Positions 26,168 to 38,460 of a stretch of 64,000 nucleotides of DNA are shown one piece after another. The notes under the pieces are model-generated. The model had not been told where the DNA came from. It did no database searches and was given only the letters and a program-made list of their open reading frames with translations. The stretch is from Perca fluviatilis. Lineage: Eukaryota > Chordata > Actinopteri > Perciformes > Percidae. Every line of letters starts with the position of its first letter. Position 1 is the stretch's first letter. The DNA lies in NCBI RefSeq assembly GCF_010015445.1, contig NC_053115.1, positions 11,765,524 through 11,829,523 on the forward strand, written 5' to 3'. The position numbers and the translations under genes are program-made.

Positions 26168-27119
26168 ATGTGTACGTATGTGTGTGGTTGCATGTGGGAC
26201 CAGATTGCTGCTGAATAGAGTGGCTCTGTTATCAGATATAAGTTAGCAGGCAGGCCAAGACTCACAGTGGGGCTTACCACCTGCAACTACAGATAGCCAT
26301 ACACATACATAAACACACACACACATTTTCTTTCCCCTCTCTATTTTACAATCATAAAATCCCTTCTTTCTCTCCCACAGCAGTGATTGACAGATCATCC
26401 TCACCCCTTTCTTCTTCCTTCCATACTTACTGCCATCCCCTCATCCCTTCTGCTGACAAACCCTCTCCTCTTCATTCATCCTCTCTACATTCCTTCCATC
26501 ATCCACTCATTCCTACTGTAGCTCTCTATTACAGTTTTCTATTAACCCTTCTTCACTGACAGGCACTCTTAAGCCTCTTTCTCCCCTACTTTCCTCTCTT
26601 TCATCAGTCTCCATCCATTCCCCCATTGACAGGCATCTTCTTTTCATCTTTCATACCTGCTACAAAGACTCATCCCTCGTTTTTCTCTCCCCTCTTTTTA
26701 GCTGGAAATGGCAAAATTCCTCATATCAATCAAATTCTTCACCTGGACAAACCGAACAGTTTTGAATGAAGATGTCTTGATTTTTTTGTTGCTGGGATTT
26801 TTCCTGTGCCAGGAAGGCTGGGAAATAGCAGAGTGCAATATAGTCTGCCATTACTAAAGCCATTCACTTCTTTTTCATGTGGAATGGAGGTCTAAACATT
26901 TTATCAGGACTGTATGTTGTCTGAAAGGTGCTTAAAATGCTGCTGCCACTACATTTAGAAATGGATGGCTCCCTGCAAAAACGTTGGTAAATTAATTTGT
27001 GGTTAAAAGTGGCTGGTGTTGAAAATGTCAACTGAAATGTTTTGAAGAAGGGGGAATAGCTCTACACAGATACTGAAGCTGCATAGATATGGACAAACAG
27101 ACTGAGATGCAACTCACAG

Positions 27120-27120
<1 letters not shown>

Positions 27121-27212
<92 letters not shown>
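27121..27212 (+). repeat. (CA)n microsatellite with one interruption
   Basis: CA array with a single CAACAC interruption near 27151. Confidence 0.97.
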
Positions 27213-27214
<2 letters not shown>

Positions 27215-27280
27215 CACAGCTGATGAAGGTGACATTAAGAGAAAAGCACTTAAATGCAGTGTCCATCTGCAACCCATGCA

Positions 27281-27296
27281 CAGTGTTTCCTCTATG
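27281..27296. repeat. hAT-type terminus CAGTGTTTCCTCTA
   Basis: CAGTGTTTCCTCTATG matches the complement of 49738-49751. About 65 bp later another hAT-like start (TAGGGCTGTAC, 27346) follows, so one remnant probably inserted into another. No full element is delimited. Confidence 0.4.
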
Positions 27297-27663
27297 CTGA
27301 TTTTGTATTGGCGGCCCACCATGGCCACCACGGTATCAGAAATAGGGCTGTACAAAAAATGTAGTCGCGGTTGCCTTTTAAATGATCCTGCAGACATAAT
27401 GCAACCCCCATTGGTTGTCGCTCACATTGCAATTTAACAACAAGTAGAACTATTCAGAGGTTATTGGGCCCGTCCAGTTTAACTCCACATACTGTTGTGT
27501 TGATGTAGTTTATTGTCAAAATGTTCGACTATTTAACAAACAGCTCCACTAATAACGTCACCGCGGTGGGTCCATTCTAAGTGTAGACCTGTTGTAGATG
27601 ATAAGTGCCCTATCATTCCTCAAAACAATACAGTTCAATCACAACTAAAAATATGCCTCATTA

Positions 27664-27740
27664 TGTGTGAATAGAGGTGAATAAAGCGACTTTGAGTCCA
27701 TGAAAAGCGCTATATAAATTCAATTTATTATTATTATAAG
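27664..27740 (+). repeat. LINE 3' tail (AAGCGCTATATAAAT type)
   Basis: GAAAAGCGCTATATAAATTC followed by an AT-rich (ATT)n end is the common 3' terminus of CR1/L2-type elements in fish. Only the tail remains. Confidence 0.6.
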
Positions 27741-28021
27741 GTAAATATATTTGTTTGTGTTGCAGCGAAGTGTCAGTTCCGTTTGTTGTGTCAGTTCCAA
27801 ACTGCTGGCTATTTTGTATCTCTCACACACAAACACACACACACACAAACTTTTTAAATCCCTTTTTCTTTGTTCTCTGTAACTAATGCTGTTAGGAACT
27901 CAAGATGAGAAGATGTGATCGTATACACACTTTAGACTCCGCTCATTGTGAGGACCACGTTTGATGCATTTCCTGTCTCAAAATTAATGTTGACCATCAT
28001 AACTGCATACCTAATCTCAAG

Positions 28022-28165
28022 GTTACAAACTAACAATTATTTTCATAATCAATTTATTAATCCATCGATTATTTCTTTTATTCAACTTTTTGTTAAAATA
28101 TTGTGGGAAAATTGTAAAAGATTGGCTCAACACAAGTTTCCAGAGCCCAAGGTGAGCCCAGAAAG
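28022..28165 (+). repeat. hAT-type repeat fragment, same family as 3502-3705
   Basis: AACTAACAATTATTTTCAT, CAATTTATTAATCCATCGAT and, further on, TTTCCAGAGCCCAAGGTGA reproduce segments of the same family. Both ends are eroded. Confidence 0.55.
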
Positions 28166-31100
28166 ATTAATCGAGTAAATGTGTTCCTTAACCAAAGCCT
28201 TATTTTACCCTTATTCTCAAATCCAGCCCAAGCCTTCCAACAGCTCCATGAAAAAGTAAACACCAGGCAAAATATCCTGGCAGTGTGAAATAAAAATTGG
28301 ATAAAAGTGCAAGAACACAAACTTCACGTTGAAACCAGTTGGAAGCATACATTCCAAATAGCTTGAGAATATCTTTATAGTTGTTATTCTGACCTGACAT
28401 GTCTAAGCACTGCTGTGGACAGTTTTTAATTGCTCTGTACAAACACAGGTTTTACTTCACATCATAGGTTGTTCCAAATGTGAATATAATCCTCGGTGCC
28501 TTCGTAGACAGCAACTCTTTTGTGGGTTAATGCTTCTGTAACCTTGCTACAGATTCTGTAACTGAACACTGTCCAGCTTGTAGGCAACTAGTTGTCTAAA
28601 TAGAAAAGGGAAGTGGGGCTGGAGGATTCCCAATGGATTGTAGAGAAATTAAGTATTCGTACAGTTCAGTGTTTCGTAAAGTGTAATACAGAAGTGTTTG
28701 AAATGTGACTTTTTTATTTTTTTTAATGAAAATAGTTTAACAAAGGTGCCAGTTGGCAAAATGTTACCTTACTGCCCAGCAAGAGTATGTTGTCTGTCTT
28801 TGACACTACTACTGTTTGTTCAAAATAAATGGAAAGAAATATATCCTTATGCATTTTTTTTTGCCGCTGTACCAAACTTGTACCGTATGAGTGTGACTCC
28901 TAATCCCCGGGTATGAACCGAACTCTGACTTCTGTGTACCATTAAACCCCTAATTATAATGCATTGGACTGCAATATATTGAAAAGTGTTTTATATTTTT
29001 TCCCAGTTCATTTGCATATTATCAGCCGAGCCCTCAACCAGGTTCATCAACATCCCAAGTATATTTTTCCCCTGTTGAAAACTGGAGCCAATTTCAAATT
29101 GTAACTGCACTTTTTAAAGACTATAACTAAGAATAAAGAGATTTCTGATTACTTTTTTAAAAAATAGCACTTTACACCCAAGTACAAATGCACCTGTTCC
29201 ACATACTGTTTTGTTTCAGCAATGCTGTACTGTAGTTCTGCCTCGGCAATCAAGGCAGAACTAGAGTGGCACTTAAACAAGCATCTCAGAGGCCGGCACA
29301 CACTAAACAAATACTGTGTTCAGGAGACCCACGGGTTCCAGTGGGTTAAGTACGTGGGATACAGTGCTGTTGGCCCCTGCTAATGGTATTAAATGGCAGA
29401 GCAGTAGCATTCTGCAAATGGTTAGCGCTGGAGCCTCTGAGTATTGCCACCACTTACTTAGAGCAAGTGGTGGTTTGAGAACAGTTTGTTCTTGAATGTG
29501 ACTTTGAGGACAGCTGTGTTTTGTTTCACTGAGAAGGAGGTTAAAAGAGCGAATAGATGATGAGAGGTAAAGGGTGGACTCGCATGGGCTTACACTCAGC
29601 AAACACACACATGCTATCACACAAACGCACACTGAATATAAAATGTCCAATGACAATCGCCATATAGTGACACCATATAAGATAACATCACACCAAAAAG
29701 AGACAAAACCAGGGCCTTGGTGAGCTGACATTTACCCTGCATCCCTAACAGGCACCCTCCACACACACACACACACACAGACATATGCATGACAATGGCC
29801 CAACCAGAGACACTGACAGGAGAGGGACAGGGGGGTGATAGGAGAAGCAACTATCTGTAATAGATGGCAGAGGGCAGAATGTGTGAAAAATGTGTGTATG
29901 TGTGGACGAAGAATCATAAAACATAAAAGAACGTTTGAGTGACATGTAAGGAATGCTGTGCCACTGAAGATAGTGAGTTGGGTGGACTTCAAGCAGGGGA
30001 CATAAAAAGTGAGATAGATATTCTAGTTGGGTTCAGATCAAGACACTGGCAGAGAAGACAGATAAGCTGCAGGCCACTGGTTTTATTGGCAGATTGATTG
30101 ACAGACAGGCTGACAAAGAGGAACAGATATATACAGTAGAGCCTATATAAATAAAATATTTGAAAGTCATACAAGTCAGATCATAGCCAAGACAGTATAG
30201 AGCTCAACAGTCCCGCCCACAGCAGGTTCCAGAAGTAAAAATACAACACAATTTCTCCATTGACAATTGGAGTATAAGCCATAAAATCGTAACCGTCGAT
30301 GGTAGACGTAAAACCAGCTACGACATGACTAGGCGATTGTCTATGCTCATATAGACGCCAAAAGTTCATGGGGCACCAACTTTGTTGTGAGATAAATGTC
30401 TTTTATTCGCGATGTCTTGGATAAGTACTTCATTACCCAAAATCCTGAACAATCCAACAATCCCACAGTGATGCCTCCGATTGGTGGAACTCATGTCATG
30501 TGACTGTTTGGTTAAACCCCAGCGAAAGTCCGTGAGTCTTTGCTGCTGTACTGTGTAGGCTACTGTTATGAAAATTATGATTTACATACTTTTCCTCTTG
30601 TTATTATTAAACTGTTTGCATAGAATATTATACTGATTACTCTTTTCTCTCTCTGTTAGATTAAACAGTTGTGTAGATATGGTTAAGAAACCAAAACACT
30701 GCTTGCTCTCACAAGATAACATGGAACCATTGGCTATCTTGTCTAAGCCCGGTGTGTTGCTGATAAAAGAACATGCACTCCCTGACCAGATAAGGGAAAC
30801 GTCATCGACTCTTACAAGATAACAACTGACGAAATCAACTCTGTATTATGATTGTATTTCACACATAAATAAGCTACTGTTACGTTATTCACGTCTGTAC
30901 TCATGCTGTGAGTACTGTAACTGGCTCCTTGTTATGTTCACAAGTAAAAATTAACTTTGATATAGCTTAAATGGTCCTGTCTATTATTTGATAATGTAAA
31001 TATTCTAACAGCTACTGTAACATTACTGTCTACTGTACGATCTTTAATACAAAGAAGAAGAAGAAAAAAACCTGTGTTGTGTTTCTGCACGGTAGACTTA

Positions 31101-31407
31101 TCAGTGCAATCATGATCTCCTTGGCTGCTATGATGGCTTTTTTGTGTCCAAAGGGGTGAAAACCACTTTAAATCGGGTCACGTTATTGAATGTAGTGTGT
31201 CCGAGGTTCAGCTTGTGGGTTTTGTAAGGGCCAGTATGAGGGATAAGACCTACAAAGTTGTGGTGAGTTTTGCAGGGAGGTTGTAACATTAGTTAACATT
31301 AGGGCTGTTGGAACAAATACCGAAATTGGATTATAATTTGAATAGTAAAAAAATCAATACTATTCGAATGCCAAAATTACTATTCGAATGACTGTTTTTT
31401 ATAAATA

Positions 31408-32777
31408 CTAGTGCAGTGCCCGTTGCAAACGGGCTGATTGCTTGGCCTGTGGTGTTGCTGCTTGTAGAATTTATCAAAACCAAAGTGTACCCCAAAATGA
31501 CTTAGAGAAGGACCCTGAACCACTTAATATGCAACTCCACTGTATAGCCTACTATCTATTGACTTAGTGTGGGCTACGGTTACATCAGAGGAAGACATAG
31601 GCGCCGATACCGTGGGTGCTACCACGGAAAATACAGAGCACCCACTGAGCACCCACGTGTGCCAGACTGCCAGTAGGCTACATTCATTTAAAATTAAGCA
31701 TTGCAATTGGTGCTAAGTGAAAAAAAAAAAAAAATCAAACCTAATGATGCAAGTGCATCAACAACATCCACCACCAGTGCAGAGAGTTCTTAATTTCCCA
31801 CGAAGCTGATCACGGTTGATACCCCAGAATTGGTTACTGCGCGCTGGACGCAGTGTACCGCGAGCTGTCAGGTCAGCGGTAGTTGGTAGTCAGTTAAACT
31901 TCTCATCTCCAATCCTATCTGTATTTGTGAGAAGTGGCACTGTGCTGAGTTGAAACTTTACGGCTTTATTATCTAGTTAATAGTGTGTTTGTATCAGCTG
32001 CTGTCCGTTTCCTAAGGTTCTGAAATGCAAACATTTTTTGACTACTTCTTTTTTTTAAAGGGCATGCGTATTTTAGCGACTTAATTAACCCGACCCAGGG
32101 TGAGTCTGATGAAATCTGATGTAGACTATCTGCCCGGTTCAACTCGGAGATTTGCTCGCATTGCACCGCTATGTGAAGGAATAATCTCCGAGATTAGGCT
32201 ACGTTGTGTTCTGCCAGCTCACAGCAACTTAATACAATAGCAGGAAAAGAGTCAGAGGCGCTGATGTGCAGGTAACCTTCCCCCCCAAACACGGACACAC
32301 ATACTCTCGCTTTATAAAATAGATAGCCTGCCTATAAGTGACATCACGCTCTGTCTGCCACTTGTTGTCTGTAGCTGGTTGTGCTTTGCATATGTGTGGG
32401 ATTCTGAAACGTCCTTAAATTCGGGAATTGTCGTTTGTTTATTCAAAGTCAAAGACAGTCCAAAGTAGTGCATTTTTACCACACATTTTTTTACTTTGCA
32501 CATTTTTGTGGGTCTGAGGTGTATGTCACATTTTAGCTGCCAAAGCTCCGCTGCTCTCTCTCTCTCTGCTCACTGCTCACTCAGTGAGCAGAGGGGGAGT
32601 GGCCGACGGCTAGAGCCAATGTGTGCTTCTTTTACCTATATATTTAACGATATCTTTTGCATTTCTTATCCAAATAACACCAAACTTGGCACTGCACTTA
32701 CTCGTGCCCATAGCAAGACACCTGTCACGTTTTGGTTCTCGGTTCGAGATAGAATTATAGATAGATAGATAGATAGA
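31408..32777 (+). mobile_element. Nested element with GCCCGTTgcaAACGGGC hairpin and (TAGA)n tail
   Basis: It begins near CTAGTGCAGTGCCCGTTGC with a perfect hairpin (31418-31434) and ends AACACCAAACTTGGCACTGC ... GTTCGAGATAGAATTATAGA followed by tandem TAGA. A simple-repeat tail suggests replication by reverse transcription. A short relative sits at 11205-11365. No protein domain is readable and the superfamily is not assigned; the boundaries are approximate. Confidence 0.5.
32751..32777 (+). repeat. (TAGA)n microsatellite
   Basis: Tandem TAGA directly after the 3' end of the nested element at 31408; probably its tail. Confidence 0.85.
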
Positions 32778-33834
32778 TGTTGGCAAACATAGCTAATCTC
32801 CCTCTTCTCGCCTTGGCCTACCCGCATGTGTCACTCATGTCACGTCTTATGAACAGGAGTGAGAAACACAAGGCATTGTGAGGTCTAAGCTAACGTTACG
32901 TACCGTACGTTAGTACAACATTACGGAGCTAACGTTACGTACCAAGTTAACTTAGTACAAGGGGGAGTGACAGGCTGCGGCTGGAAATCGTAACGAAGGA
33001 CGGGAAATAGTTTAACATGATTTTAAAATCGACATCCATCGAGCCAAAGTGCTTATGTTAACATTAATTAGCTCGTTCTTGTTTTCTAACTGTGTCGCGA
33101 GGTATAGTAACGTTAGCGTAGCTGGGAGCTTCATGGAGACAGCTAAAGGTAATGTTAGCTGCCCTAACAGCTGTCAGAGTTAGCTTCGACTTCATATATT
33201 ACCTTCTAATAGCTGTATTCTCAGTAACGTGACAATCTGCAAGAAAAAGGTTGCTTTTAAATCACTAAAATAGTAGTGACAGCAAGGTTTGGCTTGGTTA
33301 TTAATGCAGTTAGCATCGTTTGTTACTTAGCTAGTTTATGACAAATTGTTTCGGCTGTACTTTCTAACATGATGTCATTGTGCTAACTGAGCACTGTTAA
33401 CCTTTACAACAATGCCGCTTCACTTTACTTGTTAGATGATGTTTCATTACAGAGTTCTCTGTTGATTTGTGTTTGTCCCTGTGTGCTCGTTGTGGAAAAT
33501 GAATGCCAGGCTGATGTTAGAAATCACTCTAATGGACAGAATGTATAACAACAACCACATGCTTATAGTATACAGTATAGTGGCATTGACAATGCATAAG
33601 CCTGAATAGTGTAGTACATATTATTTAACAGGCTGCAATAAATATTCAAATATTATTTGAATATAAAAAAAAATCTAATGGAATTCGAATGGTATTATTG
33701 AGGAAGATTGACAGCTCTAGTTAACATTATCCATTCACTTTAGCTAGGCAACTGTAGCCTTCATACTGTATGAGTCATACCAATAATTTTATTATTCACA
33801 CGATTACTACTGAAAGAACTGCTATTAACTGTAC

Positions 33835-33872
33835 TATATATATATATATACACACATATATATATATATATT
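33835..33872 (+). repeat. (TA)n microsatellite
   Basis: TATATATA broken by CACACA; AT-rich end of the nested transposon region. Confidence 0.9.
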
Positions 33873-35890
33873 TGGAGGAAAAAGTGCACAAGGCTGTTGT
33901 CGGATTGGAAGTTGTTCAAGAGGCTCTTTCGCAGTTGTGTCTTCGACTATATTATCCAGTGGTGCGCAGTGGTTTATGGGATGAGTAGTAGTGAAAATAT
34001 GTACAGTCTTGTACCTTTGACTTTTTGGCGATTTTCTGTTAGTTTTTTCACTCAAAATCATATGTTGTATGCTTATGAGTCACGTCGTAGCTGGTTAGCC
34101 TAAGGCATGGTCTAAAACTCTTTATATACGGATTTTTCCAGACGTTAATGGGAGAAATTAATGGGAAATTTACTTCCGGAACCTAAGGTCTCTCGGAGGA
34201 GGGGCGGGACTGTTGAGGTCTATGGGCCTGCTGCTGTGATTCATGTACACAAACTGTAACTTTGCTTACATAACTTCATGATACAGTAAACAGAAAGTAC
34301 CAGAAGACTATGAGGCAGATTGTGTTTGATAAGTATCGAGCTTCATGTGCAGAAAGAGACAAAAGAGAGAAAGATAACTATATTCAAGAAAAGCATGAAC
34401 CATAAATATCAACTTCAGACAAAGATTCATTTTTGGGAGAAAAATACAGCATTATCCCTTTATTCACAGGGAAGAATGCATCTCCTTTAGAGAATCCTTA
34501 AAAAAATCACATACTGATAACAAAAGAACAGAGCTTTTAAGCTGTCTGGAAGGTTTTCAGCAGGCATGTCGCTATCACACAAAGCGGGAAAATTACTGAA
34601 GCCATTTACATACACTAGCTAGATTATCTGCCCATGAAGAGACAGTTTATTTTGCCTGCAAGTTTAAAAAAAAATGCCCTCTTTTCCAGAGTGCATCTCA
34701 ATTATATGTTGGTGTATTAAGATGATAAAGGGCATGTATGTCGGCCTAAATGAGATATCCAACATTACTTAAACTGAAATTATCCTTGGTTGTTATATTG
34801 TTTATTTTCTGATGACACAATCAATTGATTTTCAATTACTTTCTGAATGCAACAAATCCACATTTGCTATGGAAAGTTAAATATTGTCACTCGCAGTAGA
34901 TGATGCTCATGTCAGGTGAATGTACAAACAAACCTCCTGTTCCACTTTTGGAACAAGCACACAGACACCTCGTGCAAAGAAAGGTAAAACCTCCATTATT
35001 AAAAGTCTCACCCTTAACAAAAAAAATTCTCCATGGTCTATAAAAAATCATATTTCATAATGAAATATGATCCAGTGTGCGCTCTCATGACTAAATCTGC
35101 AGTGCATATTGCTCCCTGTTGACCCTTAACTACCTGCAGCCATACTGAAACTTTTCCTAGTAAAACTCTCGTCCAAATGCTCTGCTCTGCCAAGCTGCTG
35201 GCTCTGTCAGATCCATTTATAGACAGGCAGACTGGACAGCTGCCTACGTGTCCACAGGGGTCTTGGGACTGCCCACTCATTTCTTTTCATTAACGCTGAC
35301 TGATCGGGAGTCTTCGTTGGCAGCTCTACTCATCACCCCTCTTTATTTGAACCAATATCAGTCATTTGGATATTATTACAAGGTGCTATATGAGTATTTA
35401 CAATTTCATCCAGCATTACTAAATATTTCCATAAAAACTAATAAAATCGTAAGCTCTAAAAACGAACAGAAGTCTTGAAAAGCTATTTTTTAAGCATAAT
35501 TTTATAATATAACTATTGGTCTATTTCGATGAATGTCTTTTAGATGAAGGCGTGACATATGCAGGATCAGCACTGACACATTTTGGGGGGTGGTGGCTTT
35601 AACTCATTAGCCATTATAAGTGGCACCTTTATGGAGAGGCTCTGGGGGAGCTGTAACGGACACGCCACGAGGAAGACGGCGGAGGCAGGACACTTTGAAA
35701 GACTAAAAGACTGAGAAAGCGATCTTCTCCCTTACACCATTGACAGTCACTGGGTATACAACTTTTAAACTGAACATCTACATCGAAGAGCAGGTTGGCC
35801 GACAGGAAAGACGGAAGCTGCACCCGAGGGGTGTCCAGAAGAGTGGCATCGGTTCAAGAGAGCTAGTTGTGGGAATTCAATAGCTGTGAA

Positions 35891-36429
35891 CTGGCAGTGA
35901 GTCATGCACGCACGAACGCACGCACGCACGCACGCACGATTGTGGATCGGGCCGCATTTGTCTGTACGAGCCCGGGCCGGGTTCGGTTACTGCTCTGTCG
36001 GACGCGGGCCGGGCTCGGACAGAAAAATGTGGCCCGATCCGCAATCTAGCGTGTGTGCGTCCGTGCATGACTCACTGCCAGACAGGCATTAAGCTATTTA
36101 TGTCCGAGCCCGACACAGTTAAAATCTTGTTTTTTTCTCATACTAATGACACATACGTTTGTTTGTGTGGAAAGCCCGCTTTTATTAAGCAACTGTAGGA
36201 AGGCATTCGGAAAAGTCAACAGATGAGCGCATCAGCGCACACGGGGCAACAAGCGCACTTTAACACAGGCGCGCACCTAATAAGCTTCTTTAAATTTTAA
36301 ATGTTCAATGCCTTATCGTGCTGATGTGACCGAGCCCGACCCGAACCCGAACATCATTTCTAAATATCTGTCCGAACCCGGCCCGGCCCATCGGGTCCCG
36401 ACGGGCTCGGTTCGGGTATCCATCCTCTA
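35891..36429 (-). mobile_element. GC-rich TAGAGGATGGATACCCG family, copy 1 (rearranged end)
   Basis: On the minus strand the copy starts TAGAGGATGGATACCCGAAC at 36429 and follows copy 2 (47571-47950) closely to GCCTGTC at about 36081, including GCATTGAACATTT, GTGCGCTTGTTGCCCC and GATGCGCTCATCTGTTGAC. It then runs into a hairpin (35891-36081) with perfect 20 bp arms at 35891-35910 and 36062-36081. The hairpin holds GGGCCGGGTTCGG words in the opposite orientation. A degenerate GGGTTCGGGTCGGGCTCGG array recurs near both ends. Non-coding. Confidence 0.7.
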
Positions 36430-37802
36430 ACGCACGCACGCGCAGTCCCTGATTGCACTATACTGATGGATGTATAGGCAACTATGACTGAATTACTTTG
36501 ATGCTGAAGAAAACTTTAAAAAGAAAAAGATGATCTCAGTCAAGTTCCAGAGTTATAATTAACACCTTTTTTCTGATTTCTAAGTGGATTGATGGACGTT
36601 TATTTGCGATGGATATTATCCCCAGAAAGTGTAAGTCAGACTGAAAAAATATGTGCATCATGTCTGTGTTCAGATTTGACTCTGAGGATAAGGAGTGAGA
36701 TTTTTGATGCAAATTGCTGTAATCTGCTAAGGGTTTTAAAGTACCTTAATTGCTTAAATGAACTGATGTCCATGTTTATAAGTGAGCCAAAGTACCATAA
36801 TTATCTTCCCATTGTTTTCAGAACACCAGCATGCATCTGTCCCTTTCACCTCACACACTATTCTTCCCTCACATCTTTCCCTCTGCGGCCCCTAAAAGGG
36901 CCTTTTATTAAGGAATTTGTGTGTTCATCAAAGACAGCAGTGGGTCTGAGATAAAGCTATGTGACTGTGCAAGCAAATGAACATGGGAGGAATTGCAACT
37001 GACAAGTTGGCCAAACCTACCTAAGACCGAACAGAGCTCCATGGCTAGCAGTGCAGCTCCAAACTAATGCACTGGCTAATGTGACCAAGTGTGCAGTGAA
37101 GGGCGGTGAAAGAGGCTTTAATATAGAAAGAGGAACAAATGGAGGATGGGAATGGCGGAGAAGAGATGGATCAACAGTGTCAGCAGCATGAAAGATCCAA
37201 GGATGAGCAGATAATACTCAAGATGGGTGGATAAAGAGAGAAATAACGATGTAAGGGATAAAATATAGGATGTAGATAGTTTAAAAGGACACTTAAATGT
37301 GAGGTCCTTTACATTTACACATTTATATCTTAAATTTAGGAACAGTATTATATGCCTTTTGAGCTTGGGATAGAGTACTCTTCAGAAGTCTTAAAAGTCA
37401 ACCTTGAAATCCAGCCATCTTCAAAAGAGTACTGCAGGTCGCTCTTGAAGATTTCATCTCTGTTAGATTATCCCAATAAAGAAAGATGTCAGCGATAATG
37501 TGTTTTGGATCAAGATCCTTTATTCCAAAGTAACACAGCAACCAATGCAGACTTTTAAAAAGGCGCAAACTCTGAGAATGATATGACCTTCAGGGGGGGA
37601 AACCCATTATATACCATACCCCATGTATATACAGTAGAGAATCATTCAACAGTTTGGCCTGCAAGTCTACCATAGAGCACATTGTTTGGCCTCTAAACCA
37701 CTCTCTGAAAAGGACTAGACCTGATTTATCAACATCAGTCAAATCCAACTTCTGCCAGAGTAGAAGTTAAGTACTTTTCATTTCTATTCAGAGGACAGTG
37801 AG

Positions 37803-38460
37803 TATGTTTACATGCACACCAATATTCCACTATTATTTTCCGAATATAACAATATTCCGAAATTTGATACAGGTCATGTTAACAGCATATTCCGGTTGGA
37901 TATTCTGAATAAGGCCTTTTTCTGAATATAGCATTTTCCAATTAAGACACGTGGGATATTGCTGTATTATTCAGGTTTTAGAAGCATCCTTTGGACATAT
38001 ACAGCGCATTCGCAATATGCGTCTCAATCTGGGTTTTTACCACAGTTTACGGCCTCTTACCTGTTTACGGCTTATGGTTAGCTCTGTGTGTTGCTATGGT
38101 TGCTGTACACAAACCAACCACCCAACAGTTTGCAAGGCTGCAGACCCGATAAGAAGGAGAGACACCTCTACTTTGAACATTATCAAAGACTTGGATACCA
38201 ACAGGTTTTTCGATATGCGCACACATCGCTACAACGACCTTTTCAAGAAGCTGGTTGAAGGAATGAAAGAGGGACGCTGTGTTCGCACGGTCCAACTAGT
38301 CCACCACCGCTGGTTACCTCTGAAATTTTTTTATTTTGCACGGCTACAAGGAATATTAGTGGAATATTCACTTTCATTAGACTTGTAAATAGCTTAGTCG
38401 GAATATCGTCTTTTTCGGAATAAGGGCAAAAAAACGGAATATTATGTGCATGTAAACATA
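37803..38460 (+). mobile_element. Harbinger-like non-autonomous transposon with Myb/SANT-like relic
   Basis: Perfect 16 bp terminal inverted repeats, TATGTTTACATGCACA (37803-37818) and TGTGCATGTAAACATA (38445-38460), bound a 658 bp element full of GGAATATT words. At about 38139-38330 the plus strand encodes IIKDLDTNRFFDMRTHRYND, LFKKLVEGMKEGRCVRTV and HHRW, in the order of a Myb/SANT-like (trihelix) DNA-binding domain such as accompanies PIF/Harbinger transposases. The frame stays open for 145 codons but the first helix tryptophan region is lost, so it is likely a relic. No DDE transposase is present. No clear TSD. Confidence 0.7.

Larger units (their letters stand above)
31300..33719. mobile_element. 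hAT element, 2.4 kb, with perfect 8 bp TSD
   Basis: The element begins TAGGGCTGT and ends ACAGCTCTA. It is flanked by identical 8-mers gttaacat at 31292-31299 and 33720-33727. Sub-terminal parts are rich in ATTCGAAT/ATTTGAAT words on both sides. No transposase is readable. Roughly 31408-32777 inside it looks like a later insertion with its own start hairpin and (TAGA)n tail. Confidence 0.82.
30195..34225. mobile_element. DNA transposon with diverged long terminal inverted repeats, interrupted by insertions
   Basis: Left arm (about 30195-30330) and right arm (about 34065-34225) are inverted relatives. Pairs include CTCAACAGTCCCGCC / GGCGGGACTGTTGAG, CAGGTTCCAGAAGTAAA / TTTACTTCCGGAACCT and CCAGCTACGACATGACT / AGTCACGTCGTAGCTGG. 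About 4 kb lies between, of which 31300-33719 is a separate hAT insertion, leaving about 1.6 kb of original element. No transposase was recognised. The exact ends and target duplication are unclear. Confidence 0.62.
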
